Counted from the stretch's first letter, positions 9,501 through 18,860 are shown. The stretch: DNA of 24,484 nucleotides from Chara braunii (GCA_003427395.1 BFEA01000812.1:146011-170494), one strand, 5' to 3'. Translations and numbers: made by a program. Notes: generated by a model not told the origin, from the sequence alone.

Positions 9501-9554
9501 GGACAGAAGGGGCGATAACGAGCTCCCACAGTTGCAAAATAGGCAGTAGGACAC

Positions 9555-9663
9555 TACCGTCTTCCCCCGAACATAACGCACCCTAAAAATGACTGTATAC
9601 AAGCCACATTTCCGGCCAGATACAGCCAAAATAAGGGTGCGTTGTGTTCGGGGGAAGACGGTA
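9555..9663. mobile_element. 105-bp palindromic MITE flanked by TA (Tc1/mariner/pogo-like)
   Basis: The 28-bp terminal inverted repeats begin CCGTCTTCCCCCGAACATAA (9557-9584) and are mirrored at 9634-9661 with one mismatch. TA at 9555-9556 and 9662-9663 flanks them, as expected for a TA target duplication. The 49-bp interior has no coding capacity. TIRs starting CCGT and containing ATAACGCACC-like sequence resemble those of Tc1/mariner/pogo-class MITEs, but class assignment is from TIR style and TA only. It sits about 55 bp past the LINE poly(A). Confidence 0.8.
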
Positions 9664-9900
9664 GTCAGAAGTTTATGTTGTAGGGAAGTCCAGTAAAGGT
9701 AGGTGGGGCTTAAGGTGAGTTTATTCCATAAGCGAAACTGGCTAATGCTGCCAGGATAACTTCCGGGTGGAATTGTGAGGTCCCCGGCCTCGATCACGTG
9801 TGTTTTTTAATGAATCGTGTGAGTTGGTTTAAAAGTAATAATAATAAAAAAATGCAAATAAAAAAGAAAACATTTGTAGGCGGGAAGCAACTAGTATGTG

Positions 9901-10069
9901 GGGCGAGGTCCCACTAGCAAACGAGGATTGGATTAAGCTCCTGAATCTGGATGTGCTCTGTGCAGAGATGCAGAAAAGCAGTTCCATCTCGGTTTCCTGC
10001 ACCTCTCCACGAACATATCCAGATTCAGGCATTCAGATCCGCTCCTCTTTGCTAGTGGGACCTCCGCCC
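9901..10069. mobile_element. Foldback element with about 55-bp imperfect arms
   Basis: The left arm (9901-9955, starting GGGCGAGGTCCCACTAGC) pairs with the right arm (10014-10069) apart from a single-base gap and scattered mismatches; CCTGAATCTGGAT at the inner end is exact. The loop is 58 nt. No coding capacity. I found no clear target duplication: 3 bp left is GTG and 3 bp right is TGG. The GGGCG and CACTAGC portions of the terminus recall the TIR of the elements at 11979 and 15658. Transcribed, it would fold into a long hairpin. Confidence 0.75.
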
Positions 10070-10195
10070 TGGAGACAGAAAAAAAACTAGCAGGCTACCA
10101 ACTGGTGGTCTAGCTCAGGTGATACCCTCATGAACCGTTGAAACACAGTTCTGAGTCTGAATGCGAATGGGGAATCAAATGAGTAAAAATAACTC

Positions 10196-10255
10196 TCAAT
10201 GAAACTGTGTCCGGTCAGTTGAACGATGATGATGATATCTCCACGCTGTCGTCCT

Positions 10256-10328
<73 letters not shown>

Positions 10329-10840
10329 GGAGGTTGCAGACTACATGATGCATACCTTACCGCAAAGCAGTCGTTCAAAACGCTCACCGCCAGTGACAGT
10401 GCCCTGTCCCTTTTAGGAAAGGAGCATGGCAACAGATTCTCATTCTTTTCCTGTTTCCTTTTTTTTTTTTTTTTCCTGTTTCCTCTTTCTTTCTTTTTCT
10501 CTTTCCTTCTTTTTTTGAAATTTAATTTTTTCTTTCTTTCTTTCTTCCTTTTTTTCAAAGGTGCAGTAGATACTGTTTCACTGCTTGCAAGGGGTTCTTA
10601 CCACAGCTTGCACAACTTGTTCACTACCGCCTTTATTTATTTTTATTTATTTTTCTTTTTATTTTTTTTTATTTTTTTTTATTTTTTTTTATCTGCTTTT
10701 CTTTACCACCTTTAGAAGCCACACATTCATTAACTACCCAGTAACTAGTAGACTGATAGTTGTTCCAAATACAGATTTAATGACCAAGCGTTGTATTTGG
10801 GTGGAAAAAAAAAAAAAAAAAAAAAAAAAACCGCCATAGT
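10196..10840. repeat. A-rich, (GAAA)n, polypyrimidine and (TTTTA)n tracts
   Basis: About 31 A at 10260-10290 run into (GAAA)n to 10326. T/C-rich sequence lies at about 10440-10560, T(3-9)A repeats at 10630-10692 and about 26 A at 10805-10830. Frames across these tracts encode only Lys- or Phe-rich peptide and are not genes. The A-runs could be old retroposon tails, but no body is recognisable next to them. Confidence 0.85.
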
Positions 10841-11132
10841 TCACATTGTGGCTTTTTGGCTTTCTTCCCAAGTCCCTGTACCCTTTCTGCTTGAATCGAG
10901 TGCATGCCTGCCAGCTCTCTCTTCTGATGGTGGAGGTGACGACTGACCATCATCGTCGCCACATAGGCAGGGATGCATGCTGATTCGCGTGCTGCTGGTG
11001 CATTGTGGAAGACTGAGCAAAGGGGTAGAGAGCATCACCGACTTTCATTTTTTCATATGTTTCTAATTTGTTTCCAAAAAATATTAACTCTCGAATTCAT
11101 GTCGAACATCACCAACTTCAACATATATATAT
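10841..11132. other. Spacer, nothing recognised
   Basis: About 290 bp of mixed composition with no domain, structural RNA or clear repeat. Confidence 0.6.
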
Positions 11133-11186
11133 CGTCACAAATAGAACTGCCCGGTAAACCGTAGGCAGAGAGGGAGAAGAGGACAA
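11133..11186 (-). mobile_element. (TA)n-tailed short repeat, copy 1 (shortest)
   Basis: Begins CGTCACAAATAGAACTGCCC on the + strand, directly after an (AT)n tract, and stops at GAGGACAA before another (TA)n. It shares its left boundary with three other copies but ends earliest on the right. Read on the minus strand it has a fixed 3' end followed by (AT)n and a truncated 5' end. It has one extra base (CGTCACAAAT against CGTCAAAT). Confidence 0.8.
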
Positions 11187-11207
11187 TATATATATATATA
11201 TATATAT

Positions 11208-11303
11208 CGTCAAATAGAACTGCCCGGTAAACCGTAGGCAGAGAGGGAGAAGAGGACAACAAACGAGGGGCTGTGACAAACTGTTTCGTCGGAGTTTCAC
11301 CGA

Positions 11304-11308
<5 letters not shown>
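11208..11308 (-). mobile_element. (TA)n-tailed short repeat, copy 2 (longest, 101 bp)
   Basis: The longest copy runs from CGTCAAATAGAACTGCCC to CACCGACTCTC on the + strand, with (TA)n on both sides (11187-11207 and 11309-11360). It has no open frame of note and no terminal inverted repeats. The minus strand ends CTATTTGACG and is followed by (AT)n, as for a retroposon whose tail is a simple repeat. Confidence 0.8.
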
Positions 11309-11360
<52 letters not shown>

Positions 11361-11362
<2 letters not shown>

Positions 11363-11436
11363 TCAAATAGAACTGCCCGGTAAACCGTAGGCAGAGAGAG
11401 AGAAGAGGACAACAAACGAGGGGCTGTGACAAACTG
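11361..11436 (-). mobile_element. (TA)n-tailed short repeat, copy 3
   Basis: Same left boundary with one change (CATCAAATAG) and one change in the GAGAG tract. It stops at GACAAACTG before (TA)n (11437-11449), 25 bp short of the end of copy 2. (AT)n flanks both sides. Confidence 0.8.
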
Positions 11437-11449
11437 TATATATATATAT

Positions 11450-11975
11450 TCAGGAGTGCCTCAGAGGCACTGGTGGTTCAAACAACCAGTACCTTTCGCA
11501 TGTACCGGCCGCGAGCGCCTCACTGCGACTTTCGGAGGGCAGGAACGAAACAGAGGCCTGCAGTGCAATTATAACTCATTTTTGCGACTCCCGTGTTGTT
11601 TCCCCCTTTAAATTTTAATTTTTTAACTTTCAAGTGATTAATTAAGAAAGCTATTGATTTTTCCGACCCGGTAGCACCCAACCCGAAAAGCTATGAGCCC
11701 CCCCCAGCCCCCAGGTCACAGACGCTGGCACAAAATCTTCAAAAATTATGGTGCCAGCAGGCGGCAAAAGCCGCAAAACGCTTTGGGCCTACCAGGCCTC
11801 TGGCAAGGCCACAAGTCAACAAGGTGCAAAGAAAGAGATGTACAAGTGGGACATATCAGCAGAGGCTTTCGCCGAATCTTCATCTTCCCCCGTGGCGGCT
11901 AACATAGTATAGCAGCGAAAAGCCCTACAACAACCACAGGACAAATCCTCCTGTATTTGTGTTTCCACACCGCAG
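11450..11975. other. Spacer, nothing recognised
   Basis: No gene or structural RNA seen. It contains a C-rich run near 11700 and an A/T-rich patch near 11610-11665. Open frames are short and lack motifs. Confidence 0.55.
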
Positions 11976-12122
11976 TCACAGCATACTCAGACGAGGCGGC
12001 CTTCAAAATCGCAAAGTTGCGAAATCAGCGGCCGGGATCGAGTCCTCCTTTTACAAGGACTCCATCTGGCCACTGATTTTTCGATTTTGCAGTTTTGAGG
12101 GCCTAGTGTGTGTATGCCCTCA
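11976..12122. mobile_element. 141-bp TIR element (MITE) with TCA target duplication
   Basis: The element (11979-12119) is bounded by TCA at 11976-11978 and 12120-12122. The right terminus reads CTAGTGTGTGTATGCCC and the left is a weaker copy, CAGCATACTCAGACGAG. Pairing continues inward for about 55 bp with gaps (for example CTTCAAAATCGCAAAG against CTGCAAAATCG). The terminal sequence matches the TIR of the element at 15658, and the duplication is the reverse complement of its TGA. A 3-bp duplication with a GGGC start is PIF/Harbinger-like. No coding capacity. Confidence 0.75.
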
Positions 12123-12167
12123 GTCTTCGCCGGAATGTCGTGTATGCAGCACTACGCGCAATGTATT

Positions 12168-12170
<3 letters not shown>

Positions 12171-12213
<43 letters not shown>
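12171..12213. repeat. (GA)n microsatellite
   Basis: About 21 GA units without interruption. Confidence 0.97.
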
Positions 12214-12215
<2 letters not shown>

Positions 12216-13200
12216 GAATAATCCTGTTACACCTAGACCCATGGGTGGATGGGATAATGTCCACCGTGGATCCACATCAGGCCATGTAGGAGTTGGGATG
12301 GGACTCTCAATGCTTTGATGGTCTGTTTCAGCGCTGCTTCCAAGGCCAATGACCATCCCTAGCAGATGGTACTTCTCTCTGTCACCACATGACTTATTGA
12401 AGTGAAGGGCTCGTTGAGGTCTGAAATGGAAAGTCAAATTGAGACACTCGCATTTGTGTCGCTAAATGACTTGGTATATGCGTGTTTTGACTTTCTCTTT
12501 TGCGACACCTCCCGTGCCTCCGACTCTTCTCCCAAATTCTCCCAAATTGAACTTGCCGCCATTACGACCTTATTCCTGGACTGAAACTTGCCCCAAATAA
12601 ACTATTCGGGAGAAGAGAGGCCATCATCAACATCTGTCTGACCTCTGGAGGTCAAATGTGCAATAAAGACCCAAAATCACAGGGAGAATTAAAAACTAGT
12701 AAAAAGTTAAAAACATCACCACATGAAAAGAGAAACTAATATAATTATATAAGTTAATAAGTTATAATAACCATCATGGCAGTCCATCAGAAGCCACTAA
12801 TTGAAAGGGGAAAAGGGAAAAAAAAAAAAAAAGCCACTACATGGCTACTGTGACCTGGGGGGCAGCATTTATTTGTCTGTCAGAGCCTCAGTCCTGCAGC
12901 AGAAGAGGGGATTGACATATGTCAGAGCCTGTGTCATACAGGAGAATGGGAGATCGTTTAAGGGCAATGGTGCCTTTCGGAGAATCAGCAATAGCATTCC
13001 ACCGGGTCAGACAATAATTTTGCGCATCGGGCTCCGGTGTTGGACCACCCGCCCGCCTTCAGGTGATGATAGGCGTGATTGCCGTAGACTCTCAGTGTTG
13101 CCTTGCAGATTGACAGCATGCACGTACATATCATATCATCATCATTAGCTGACTGCAGGGACACAGGGAATACAGCCCTAAAGCGGCTAGAACTTTTCTT
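12214..13200. other. Spacer, nothing recognised
   Basis: No gene seen. Contains an A/T-rich patch (about 12680-12775) and a 14-A run near 12818-12831. The open frames have no motifs. Confidence 0.55.
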
Positions 13201-13202
13201 TG

Positions 13203-13209
13203 CGCGCGC

Positions 13210-13287
<78 letters not shown>
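13203..13287. repeat. (CG)n-(TG)n microsatellite
   Basis: A short (CG)n lead (13203-13211) is followed by about 38 TG units. Frames through it give Cys-Val repeats and are not genes. Confidence 0.97.
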
Positions 13288-13288
<1 letters not shown>

Positions 13289-13340
13289 GTTCATCAACGT
13301 GATGCCTTTCATCCCTCGTTGCCTTCACGCGAGGATATTT

Positions 13341-13346
<6 letters not shown>

Positions 13347-13433
<87 letters not shown>
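13347..13433. repeat. (GA)n microsatellite
   Basis: About 43 uninterrupted GA units, 60 bp after the (TG)n array. Predicted Glu-Arg peptides are artefacts. Confidence 0.97.
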
Positions 13434-13438
<5 letters not shown>

Positions 13439-13659
13439 GTGTTGGTGTTGGTGTTTGAAAGAGTCAACCACTTCTCCCGAGGGTGTCTCTAGCTTTGGGC
13501 GAAGTGGTGCGGCTGAGCACATCAGTAGCATGCACCCTGAAATGCCGTCAAGGTTCAACTTTGCAGGAGTCGGTGTGTCGCAGTCACATTCTCGCCCTGG
13601 AGTTGTGTTTAGTAAATGCACAAACACACCGGCACACCCACAAAGACAACACAAACGCT

Positions 13660-13761
13660 CACACACACACACACACACACCCCAAACACACCGCAAACAC
13701 ACACACNNNNNNNNNNNNNNNNNNNNNNNNNNNNNNNNNNNNNNNNNNNNNNNNNNNNNNN

Positions 13762-13836
<75 letters not shown>

Positions 13837-13845
13837 ACACACACA
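13660..13845. repeat. (CA)n microsatellite containing a 55-N assembly gap
   Basis: (CA)n-like sequence flanks Ns at 13707-13761. The array on the right is about 40 units with one TA variant. The gap sits inside the repeat, so the true array length is unknown. Confidence 0.95.
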
Positions 13846-14697
13846 GAGGGGTACTGGTAAAGTCTGCTTTGGACATGAAGAAAATGACAGCTATATTGTT
13901 CGTTTTTAAATCCGTGTTTTCCAAACTATCCTTCGCTTTCAAATTTGTGTTTCCCTCTGTGCTCCGCACCTCGTCTCATCCCACACGTTCCCCTCCCACT
14001 CACTGAACTCACCCCCTCTCCCCTTTCTCCGTAATTCGCCCCCTGCCGCACTGTCTTCTGTGAAGCGTCCCAAAAAGGCATCAACAGCATCTTCCTCCCT
14101 CTCCCTTTTCAAACTGGGGGAATGCTGATACTGTCAAAAATAAGTGTTCATCACTTCGAGAGAGAACCGAGAGTGTAGCCACTTAGGGCCTCGCTCCACT
14201 ACTCACAACCTGCCCAACAGACAAGAAAGGCGGTGAATCTGCCCATGTTCTAGCAGAAGATTCATTCTCATTTGGCACATTTGGTGAGTCATGGAGAGAG
14301 ACCCTTATTTCGCTCATCCGCTTATGAACGTCCAGTCCTATTTTGGCAGACCTGTCCTCGTCCTGCGTAAAGGTGAAACCTTTTCGAGCGTAGAGACGTA
14401 TTGCATTTCATTTCTAGGCCTCGCAAACAAGAAGGGGGTTGTGAATAAGCATGTTCCTGTGCCATCATAGAAACATAATCCAATCCATCAAAATAAGGCA
14501 AAGCTTGTAGATAGGTTTTATAAAAAATCATATTATATTCAATTAATTTTCCCGTACCTCTATGAAGTAAACCAATATACTTCTCCATTAATTTCCAAAT
14601 TCCAACACTAATCTTAATTCAAACACCATGAGCAGCTGGGTGTTGATGTCCCAAATTGAAAGTCGAATTTTTTTATTTGTTTGGTTTTAGGCTTTAG

Positions 14698-14698
<1 letters not shown>
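13846..14698. other. Spacer, nothing recognised
   Basis: No gene, structural RNA or transposon terminus recognised. The sequence is C/T-rich from about 13960 to 14110. Confidence 0.55.
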
Positions 14699-14744
<46 letters not shown>

Positions 14745-14858
14745 TATCGTCAAATAGAACTGCCCGGTAAACCGTAGGCAGAGAGGGAGAAGAGGACAAC
14801 AAACGAGGGGCTGTGACAAACTGTTTCGTCGGAGTTTCATATATATATATATATATAT
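14699..14858 (-). mobile_element. (TA)n-tailed short repeat, copy 4, with flanking (TA)n
   Basis: The body (14748-14839) lies between (TA)n at 14699-14747 and 14840-14858. It is identical by eye to the matching part of copy 2 (11208-11308), from CGTCAAATAG to GGAGTTTC, then stops. It lies 3.4 kb from the other three copies and so shows that the sequence is dispersed and not merely locally duplicated. Confidence 0.8.
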
Positions 14859-15363
14859 CCATGTGATTAACCAAAGTATACTGATATTGGCCCTATAATA
14901 AGACTAGATTCTTTTGAGATTCTAAATAGGATACATTTGGAAGCAGTTTTGGCCACCACTTCGTGTCCAGCAATACGGCGGAGATGTCCAAATTGCTGCA
15001 CTCTGTGCCTGGAGGGAAAAGACAGTAAAGCTTGGTGGAAACATATCGCAGCCATTGGGCGGCCAAAAAAAATGTCCCTGCATTGAAAGGAAGGGCAGGT
15101 GAATAATCTGCACCTGGCTGTCTGTGTAGGAGCACTACATTTTACAACTAGCCAATTCAATTTCGTTATCTATAAATCTGTTGCCCAATTCAGACTTCCT
15201 CCCTCCCTTCCTCTCTCCCTTCCTCTCTCCCTCCCTCCTTTGCGAAACCGCCCCCAATCGTTCTAAATCTGACAATCCTCAATCCCTTGGCACAAGTAAA
15301 AAAGAAAAAAATTGGTGCCCACTACAAGCTCTGCTCTTAAAAAAGAAGGACGTGATTACGATC
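14859..15363. other. Spacer before the Gypsy element
   Basis: No gene recognised. Includes a polypyrimidine stretch of CCTCC/CTTCC repeats (about 15196-15240). A 97-codon frame on the minus strand (14867-15160) has no motif. Confidence 0.5.
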
Positions 15364-15654
15364 TGCGAAGGATTATGCCTCGGCATAGGGCCCTGCAGCC
15401 GTCGCGTGCCCGCCCTAAGTGAAGGCAGCCCCCCTAAAGCTGAATGCGCCCTGAAGTCGTCAATTTTTGCAAATCTTGGTCGGCGCCAGACAGTTGCCAC
15501 GCGCCAGTTGGTTACAATTCGCCTTGCTCGTGAGAAACCAAAATATTTGTGAGCCTTCCAGGCTCTTCCAGCTACGTGGTCGAAGCAGGGAGCATCGCAT
15601 GTTTGCGCCTGGGTGGTTGGGCATGCCTAACCAATTCCGTCCCAGGCCACTGTC

Positions 15655-15780
15655 TGAGGGCGTACTCACACTAGCAGTATCTCAAATGTATCTGACCGCA
15701 TTCACGCCATAGCTGGATGTATCTGGCCTTAGTTCCGTCCGAAAATTACGTAAAAACGTAGTAGTGTGAGTATGCCCTGA
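15655..15780. mobile_element. 120-bp MITE nested in the 5' LTR (TGA target duplication)
   Basis: The element (15658-15777) begins GGGCGTACTCACACTAGC. Its other end is the inverted TAGTGTGAGTATGCCC: 16-bp TIRs with one mismatch. TGA is present at 15655-15657 and 15778-15780. The corresponding 3' LTR region does not contain it, which fits insertion after integration, though that LTR is also divergent here. A 3-bp duplication and GGGC terminus suggest PIF/Harbinger type. No coding capacity. Confidence 0.82.
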
Positions 15781-16143
15781 ATCGGGCCTGGGCTCAGACA
15801 CTTTGACCGAGACTGAACTTACTGGAAACTCGGTCTCACGTGGGGAAGCGAAGGCAAGCGCCCGCCTCTTTCCATATAGGAAAGGGCAGGCCGCAGGGCA
15901 GAGAGGCGGGCACTTGCAAGCATATGTGGCAGCGCTGCTGGAGCTAGCGCTTGCGGGGCTGCTGCTGCGCCAGAGTGTGGGCAAGTGTGCATGCACGCCT
16001 GCGGATGAGCAAGAAGGCAGGGTGCTGCTGAGGGCAGCACCATGGCCAGCCCCCCACGTAGCCAGGGCTCGGCTTGGACATAGCCAGTGGAGGTGGTGGT
16101 GGTCTTCGTGTTACGAGGGAGAAGACGTGGGTGATGAAGTCAA

Positions 16144-16146
<3 letters not shown>

Positions 16147-16216
<70 letters not shown>

Positions 16217-16217
16217 N

Positions 16218-16254
<37 letters not shown>
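16147..16254. repeat. (GA)n microsatellite in the 5' LTR, one N
   Basis: About 54 GA units with an N at 16217. Translations give Glu-Arg repeats. Length should be regarded as approximate. Confidence 0.97.
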
Positions 16255-16257
<3 letters not shown>

Positions 16258-16589
16258 GTACCTGGTCTTGGCGATGGTCTACAAGGGACGACATCTTCAT
16301 GTACTCGAGTTGTGCAGCTGAAGTCAACAGGATGCATTGTCAATCTGTAGGCTGCTAGTAAGCTCTGTGATAGTAGTCTGGGCGCTGATCGCCAAGTAGG
16401 AGGAGGGACTATGTTGGTGGTGGCAAGCATATGCTCTCATTGGCATTCGGATTCAGTGCTTTGTTTTTCCGTTGGTGGAATATCAGTGCATTACTGCTCT
16501 CCGGACAGCATTCGGACTTGCTGGCTTTCAATGTGATTTTGCACTCTGGATTGCTGTCATTTTGATATATTTCATTTTTCCTTGCAATT

Positions 16590-16612
16590 TGATATCAGAG
16601 CTGGTTCGAGCC
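16590..16612 (+). promoter_or_regulatory. Primer-binding site (initiator tRNA-Met type)
   Basis: TGATATCAGAGCTGGTTCGA begins three bases after the LTR end. The plant initiator-tRNA-Met site is TGGTATCAGAGC; the first 12 bases differ at one position. The tRNA 3' end anneals here to start minus-strand synthesis. Confidence 0.9.
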
Positions 16613-17241
16613 GCTCCCATGGCTCCTTCGCAATAGCTGTTTGGTGCTTCGCTGGATATGGTGGGGCAGTGATAATGCTTGTGCATGGGTGTATTGGCCG
16701 CCCAAGGGCGTGTGGGCGAGCCAGGAAGGCTATGTCGTGACATAGGGGTGCAGGCTGGATGATGAGAGCTTGCTGACCTGGCAATTCAAGCCAAGGTGGA
16801 ACTGTATTGCATTCAATTTGTGGGTTGTTCCGAGGCATCGACCGGTCATCATAAATGCAGGTCAGGCTACTGGTGAGAAATTTGTGGTTGGGGAAGCATT
16901 ATGAGGTACGTTGCTCCTTACCTTATCTACCCTCTTCGTTACTTCTTACCGTGAGGAAGTGAGTTCTGTCTTGAGAGTCCTCTCATTGTGAGGTGTCGCG
17001 GAGCGCTAAACCTTGAGAGTCAACATTCTTCCTGGGGAGCAAGCTGGTGGGAGACGGGCGTTGCCTCTGAAGGGCCCTGGAGGAAGCACTCGGGTCACGG
17101 TCACCATGCCAACCCGCTGGGACTAGTACACGCATGCTTTGCCGCTTGTCCTTTGCTTCGCTTGCTGTGCTGTAGACAGAATGTGGACTGACCAGTCGTA
17201 TGCGCGACGTCTACCAGACCGTCTATAAATTGTTTCTGGCG

Positions 17242-17382
17242 GGATCTGATACAAGTACTGGTTGTGATGGTCGCCCTGCCTGCGACGTTAAATCATTCCT
17301 GAGGACCTTGGAAGGATCTGATACAAGTACTGGTTGTGATGGTCGCCCTGCCTGCGACGTTAAATAATTCCTGAGGACCTTG
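17242..17382 (+). repeat. 72-bp tandem duplication in the leader
   Basis: Two units start GGATCTGATACAAGTACTGG at 17242 and 17314. They are near identical (one change, AATCATT against AATAATT, plus the join). This suggests a recent event. Confidence 0.93.
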
Positions 17383-17857
17383 GGGGCTGTCCTTAAACTG
17401 CCTCGTGATCAGTCAGACCAATGGGATGGAAGGCTTGTTGCACACAAGGATAAATAACGGGCAGAATTGGTCAAACGCGATTTCCTGGGCACAGGGGTGG
17501 ACCGATTTCACACCTTCAGACACACCGGTGAACCAGAGCTTCAGGTCGTTGACATCAAGTGAGTACTCAAGAGGGCTACAGGGGGGGGGAAGATTTGAGT
17601 GAGTAGTTCAATTGTTTATTGACATAAAATTTCATTCTGCATGTACAACCAGCAAATTTTTTTAATTTTTTTTTTTATTAGTTAGTTGTGACGCACATTA
17701 CTAACATCTGGCAGACAATTGTCGATAGGTAGTACACATTCCTTGCTGCATTGCAATCTGTTTCAGACTAGTCAAAAGTAGGAATAAAATTGTTTGTAGG
17801 AGTTTCAAATAATCTGCTATTACCGTTTGACTACTTTCTGACAAAGCTGGACTGAAC

Positions 17858-17953
17858 ATTTATTTTATTTTATTTTATTTTATTTTATTTTATTTTATTT
17901 TATTTTATTTTATTTTATTTTATTTTATTTTATTTTATTTTATTTTATTTTAA
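17858..17953. repeat. (ATTTT)n pentanucleotide array
   Basis: About 19 units of ATTTT, ending about 70 bp before the gag ATG. Confidence 0.96.
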
Positions 17954-18024
17954 CCAGTTGGATGCCCATGCTGCGGTAGGTCCAAGCGAGGACTCTAGTA
18001 CAGATCGCAGACCACACACAGCTC

Positions 18025-18860
18025 ATGAGTGGAGATGACAGTGAGGTTGAGGGACTAGAGCGAGACGATAGGAGGCTTACCCGACGATTTGCACGCAGTC
18101 GGCCGATCACTTTCCTAGAGTTAGAACAAGGAGAGGAAAGGAGACCGAGGAGAGAAGCCAAAGAGAGCACGGCATTGCAGAGGGTTAGGGAAGCAGCAAC
18201 CAACGCCGAAAGGGCACTAGCAGCCGCAGCAGCGGCAGACGCTATAGTAAATGTCGAGGCAGCCATGGCTACCACCTCTACCAATTCACAGGCCTCATCT
18301 CAGGCCTCTTCATCAGTTGTCAGTCACAGTGTCTCCCAAATTTCCGCTAGTCAGTCTGCAGCAGCAACCCATGTCAGATAAGGATTATGAGATCCAGCAA
18401 ACGAATGCTCTCCACACAGAGTTACAACGCCAGCTTCGGGAAGTAGAGGTAAGGAGAGAGAGAACTAGGATTAGAAAAACCAGACTAGAGGCAAGGGGAG
18501 AGGAGTTAGGCAAGTTAGAAGCTATAGGTGAGTCAAGTCTCGATCATGTAGGGTTGTCCCTTCGGAACTCTTTGCTGAGTGTACAAGTTGTGCAGCAGGA
18601 GATGTTGGCTGCACTGATAGCCGGTCAGAACCAGATTCTGACGGCATCGCGGGTGTTTTGACCTATGGTCAAGCAACCACGGGTTGTTGTAGCTCCTCCT
18701 ATGGTTGCAGGTCCAGTAATGATCCTGCTGCCGACAGGGCAACCCTTTTCCCCTCGGTTTCGCATACCCCCATCACGCGGACTAGTAGTAGGTAGTAGTG
18801 GGCAGATTCATGTACAACCTTCTTCATTTCCCCAACCGGTGGTTGTCGCTATAGGGCAGC
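18025..18860 (+). pseudogene. Gypsy gag, N-terminal region
   Basis: The chosen start is ATG 18025 (MSGDDSEVEGLERDD). The first frame is acidic and then Arg/Glu-rich, with an Ala-rich helix and a Ser/Gln-rich stretch, ending at TAA 18379-18381. Homologous-looking sequence continues in the next frame from about 18365. It has a probable coiled coil (TELQRQLREVEVRRERTR to GEELGKLEA) and crosses TGA 18659-18661 into a Pro/Val-rich segment up to about 18860. Gag is the structural polyprotein of the particle. The call rests on position and the capsid segment that follows. Confidence 0.65.

Larger units (their letters stand above)
15364..16586 (+). mobile_element. 5' LTR of the Gypsy element (1223 bp, with nested MITE)
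   Basis: Starts TGCGAAGG, matching TGCGAGGG at the 3' LTR start (23948), and ends CCTTGCA three bases before the primer site. The ends form the usual TG...CA with a short imperfect inverted repeat. Without the nested MITE it would be about 1.1 kb. It contains a (GA)n array with one N (16217). It should carry the promoter and polyadenylation signals, but I cannot place a TATA box with confidence. Confidence 0.88.
16613..18024 (+). other. Gypsy leader between primer site and gag
   Basis: About 1.4 kb with no recognised domain. It holds a 72-bp tandem duplication (17242-17382) and an (ATTTT)n array (17858-17953). An A/T-rich block at about 17600-17955 differs in composition from both sides and could be a separate insertion. 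Leaders normally carry packaging and dimerisation signals; none can be assigned by eye. Confidence 0.65.

Noticed and set aside
2600-9520. Target-site duplication of the LINE
   Set aside because: A-rich sequence on the left and the poly(A) on the right make short matches meaningless; no convincing pair found.
10260-10326. Poly(A)-(GAAA)n as the tail of a SINE
   Set aside because: No Pol III box or body recognised upstream, and no flanking duplication.
10196-10558. Lys-rich frame on the minus strand
   Set aside because: Entirely from A-run, GAAA and polypyrimidine tracts.
11133-11436. CRISPR-like array
   Set aside because: Units are separated by (TA)n, not unique spacers, and differ in length; the setting is eukaryotic.
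13103-14006. Long open frames of Cys-Val, Glu-Arg and His-Thr repeats
   Set aside because: They are translations of (TG)n, (GA)n and (CA)n arrays, one of them through Ns. No unique coding sequence.
14867-15160. 97-codon frame on the minus strand
   Set aside because: No motif, and several nested frames of similar length; composition gives no support.
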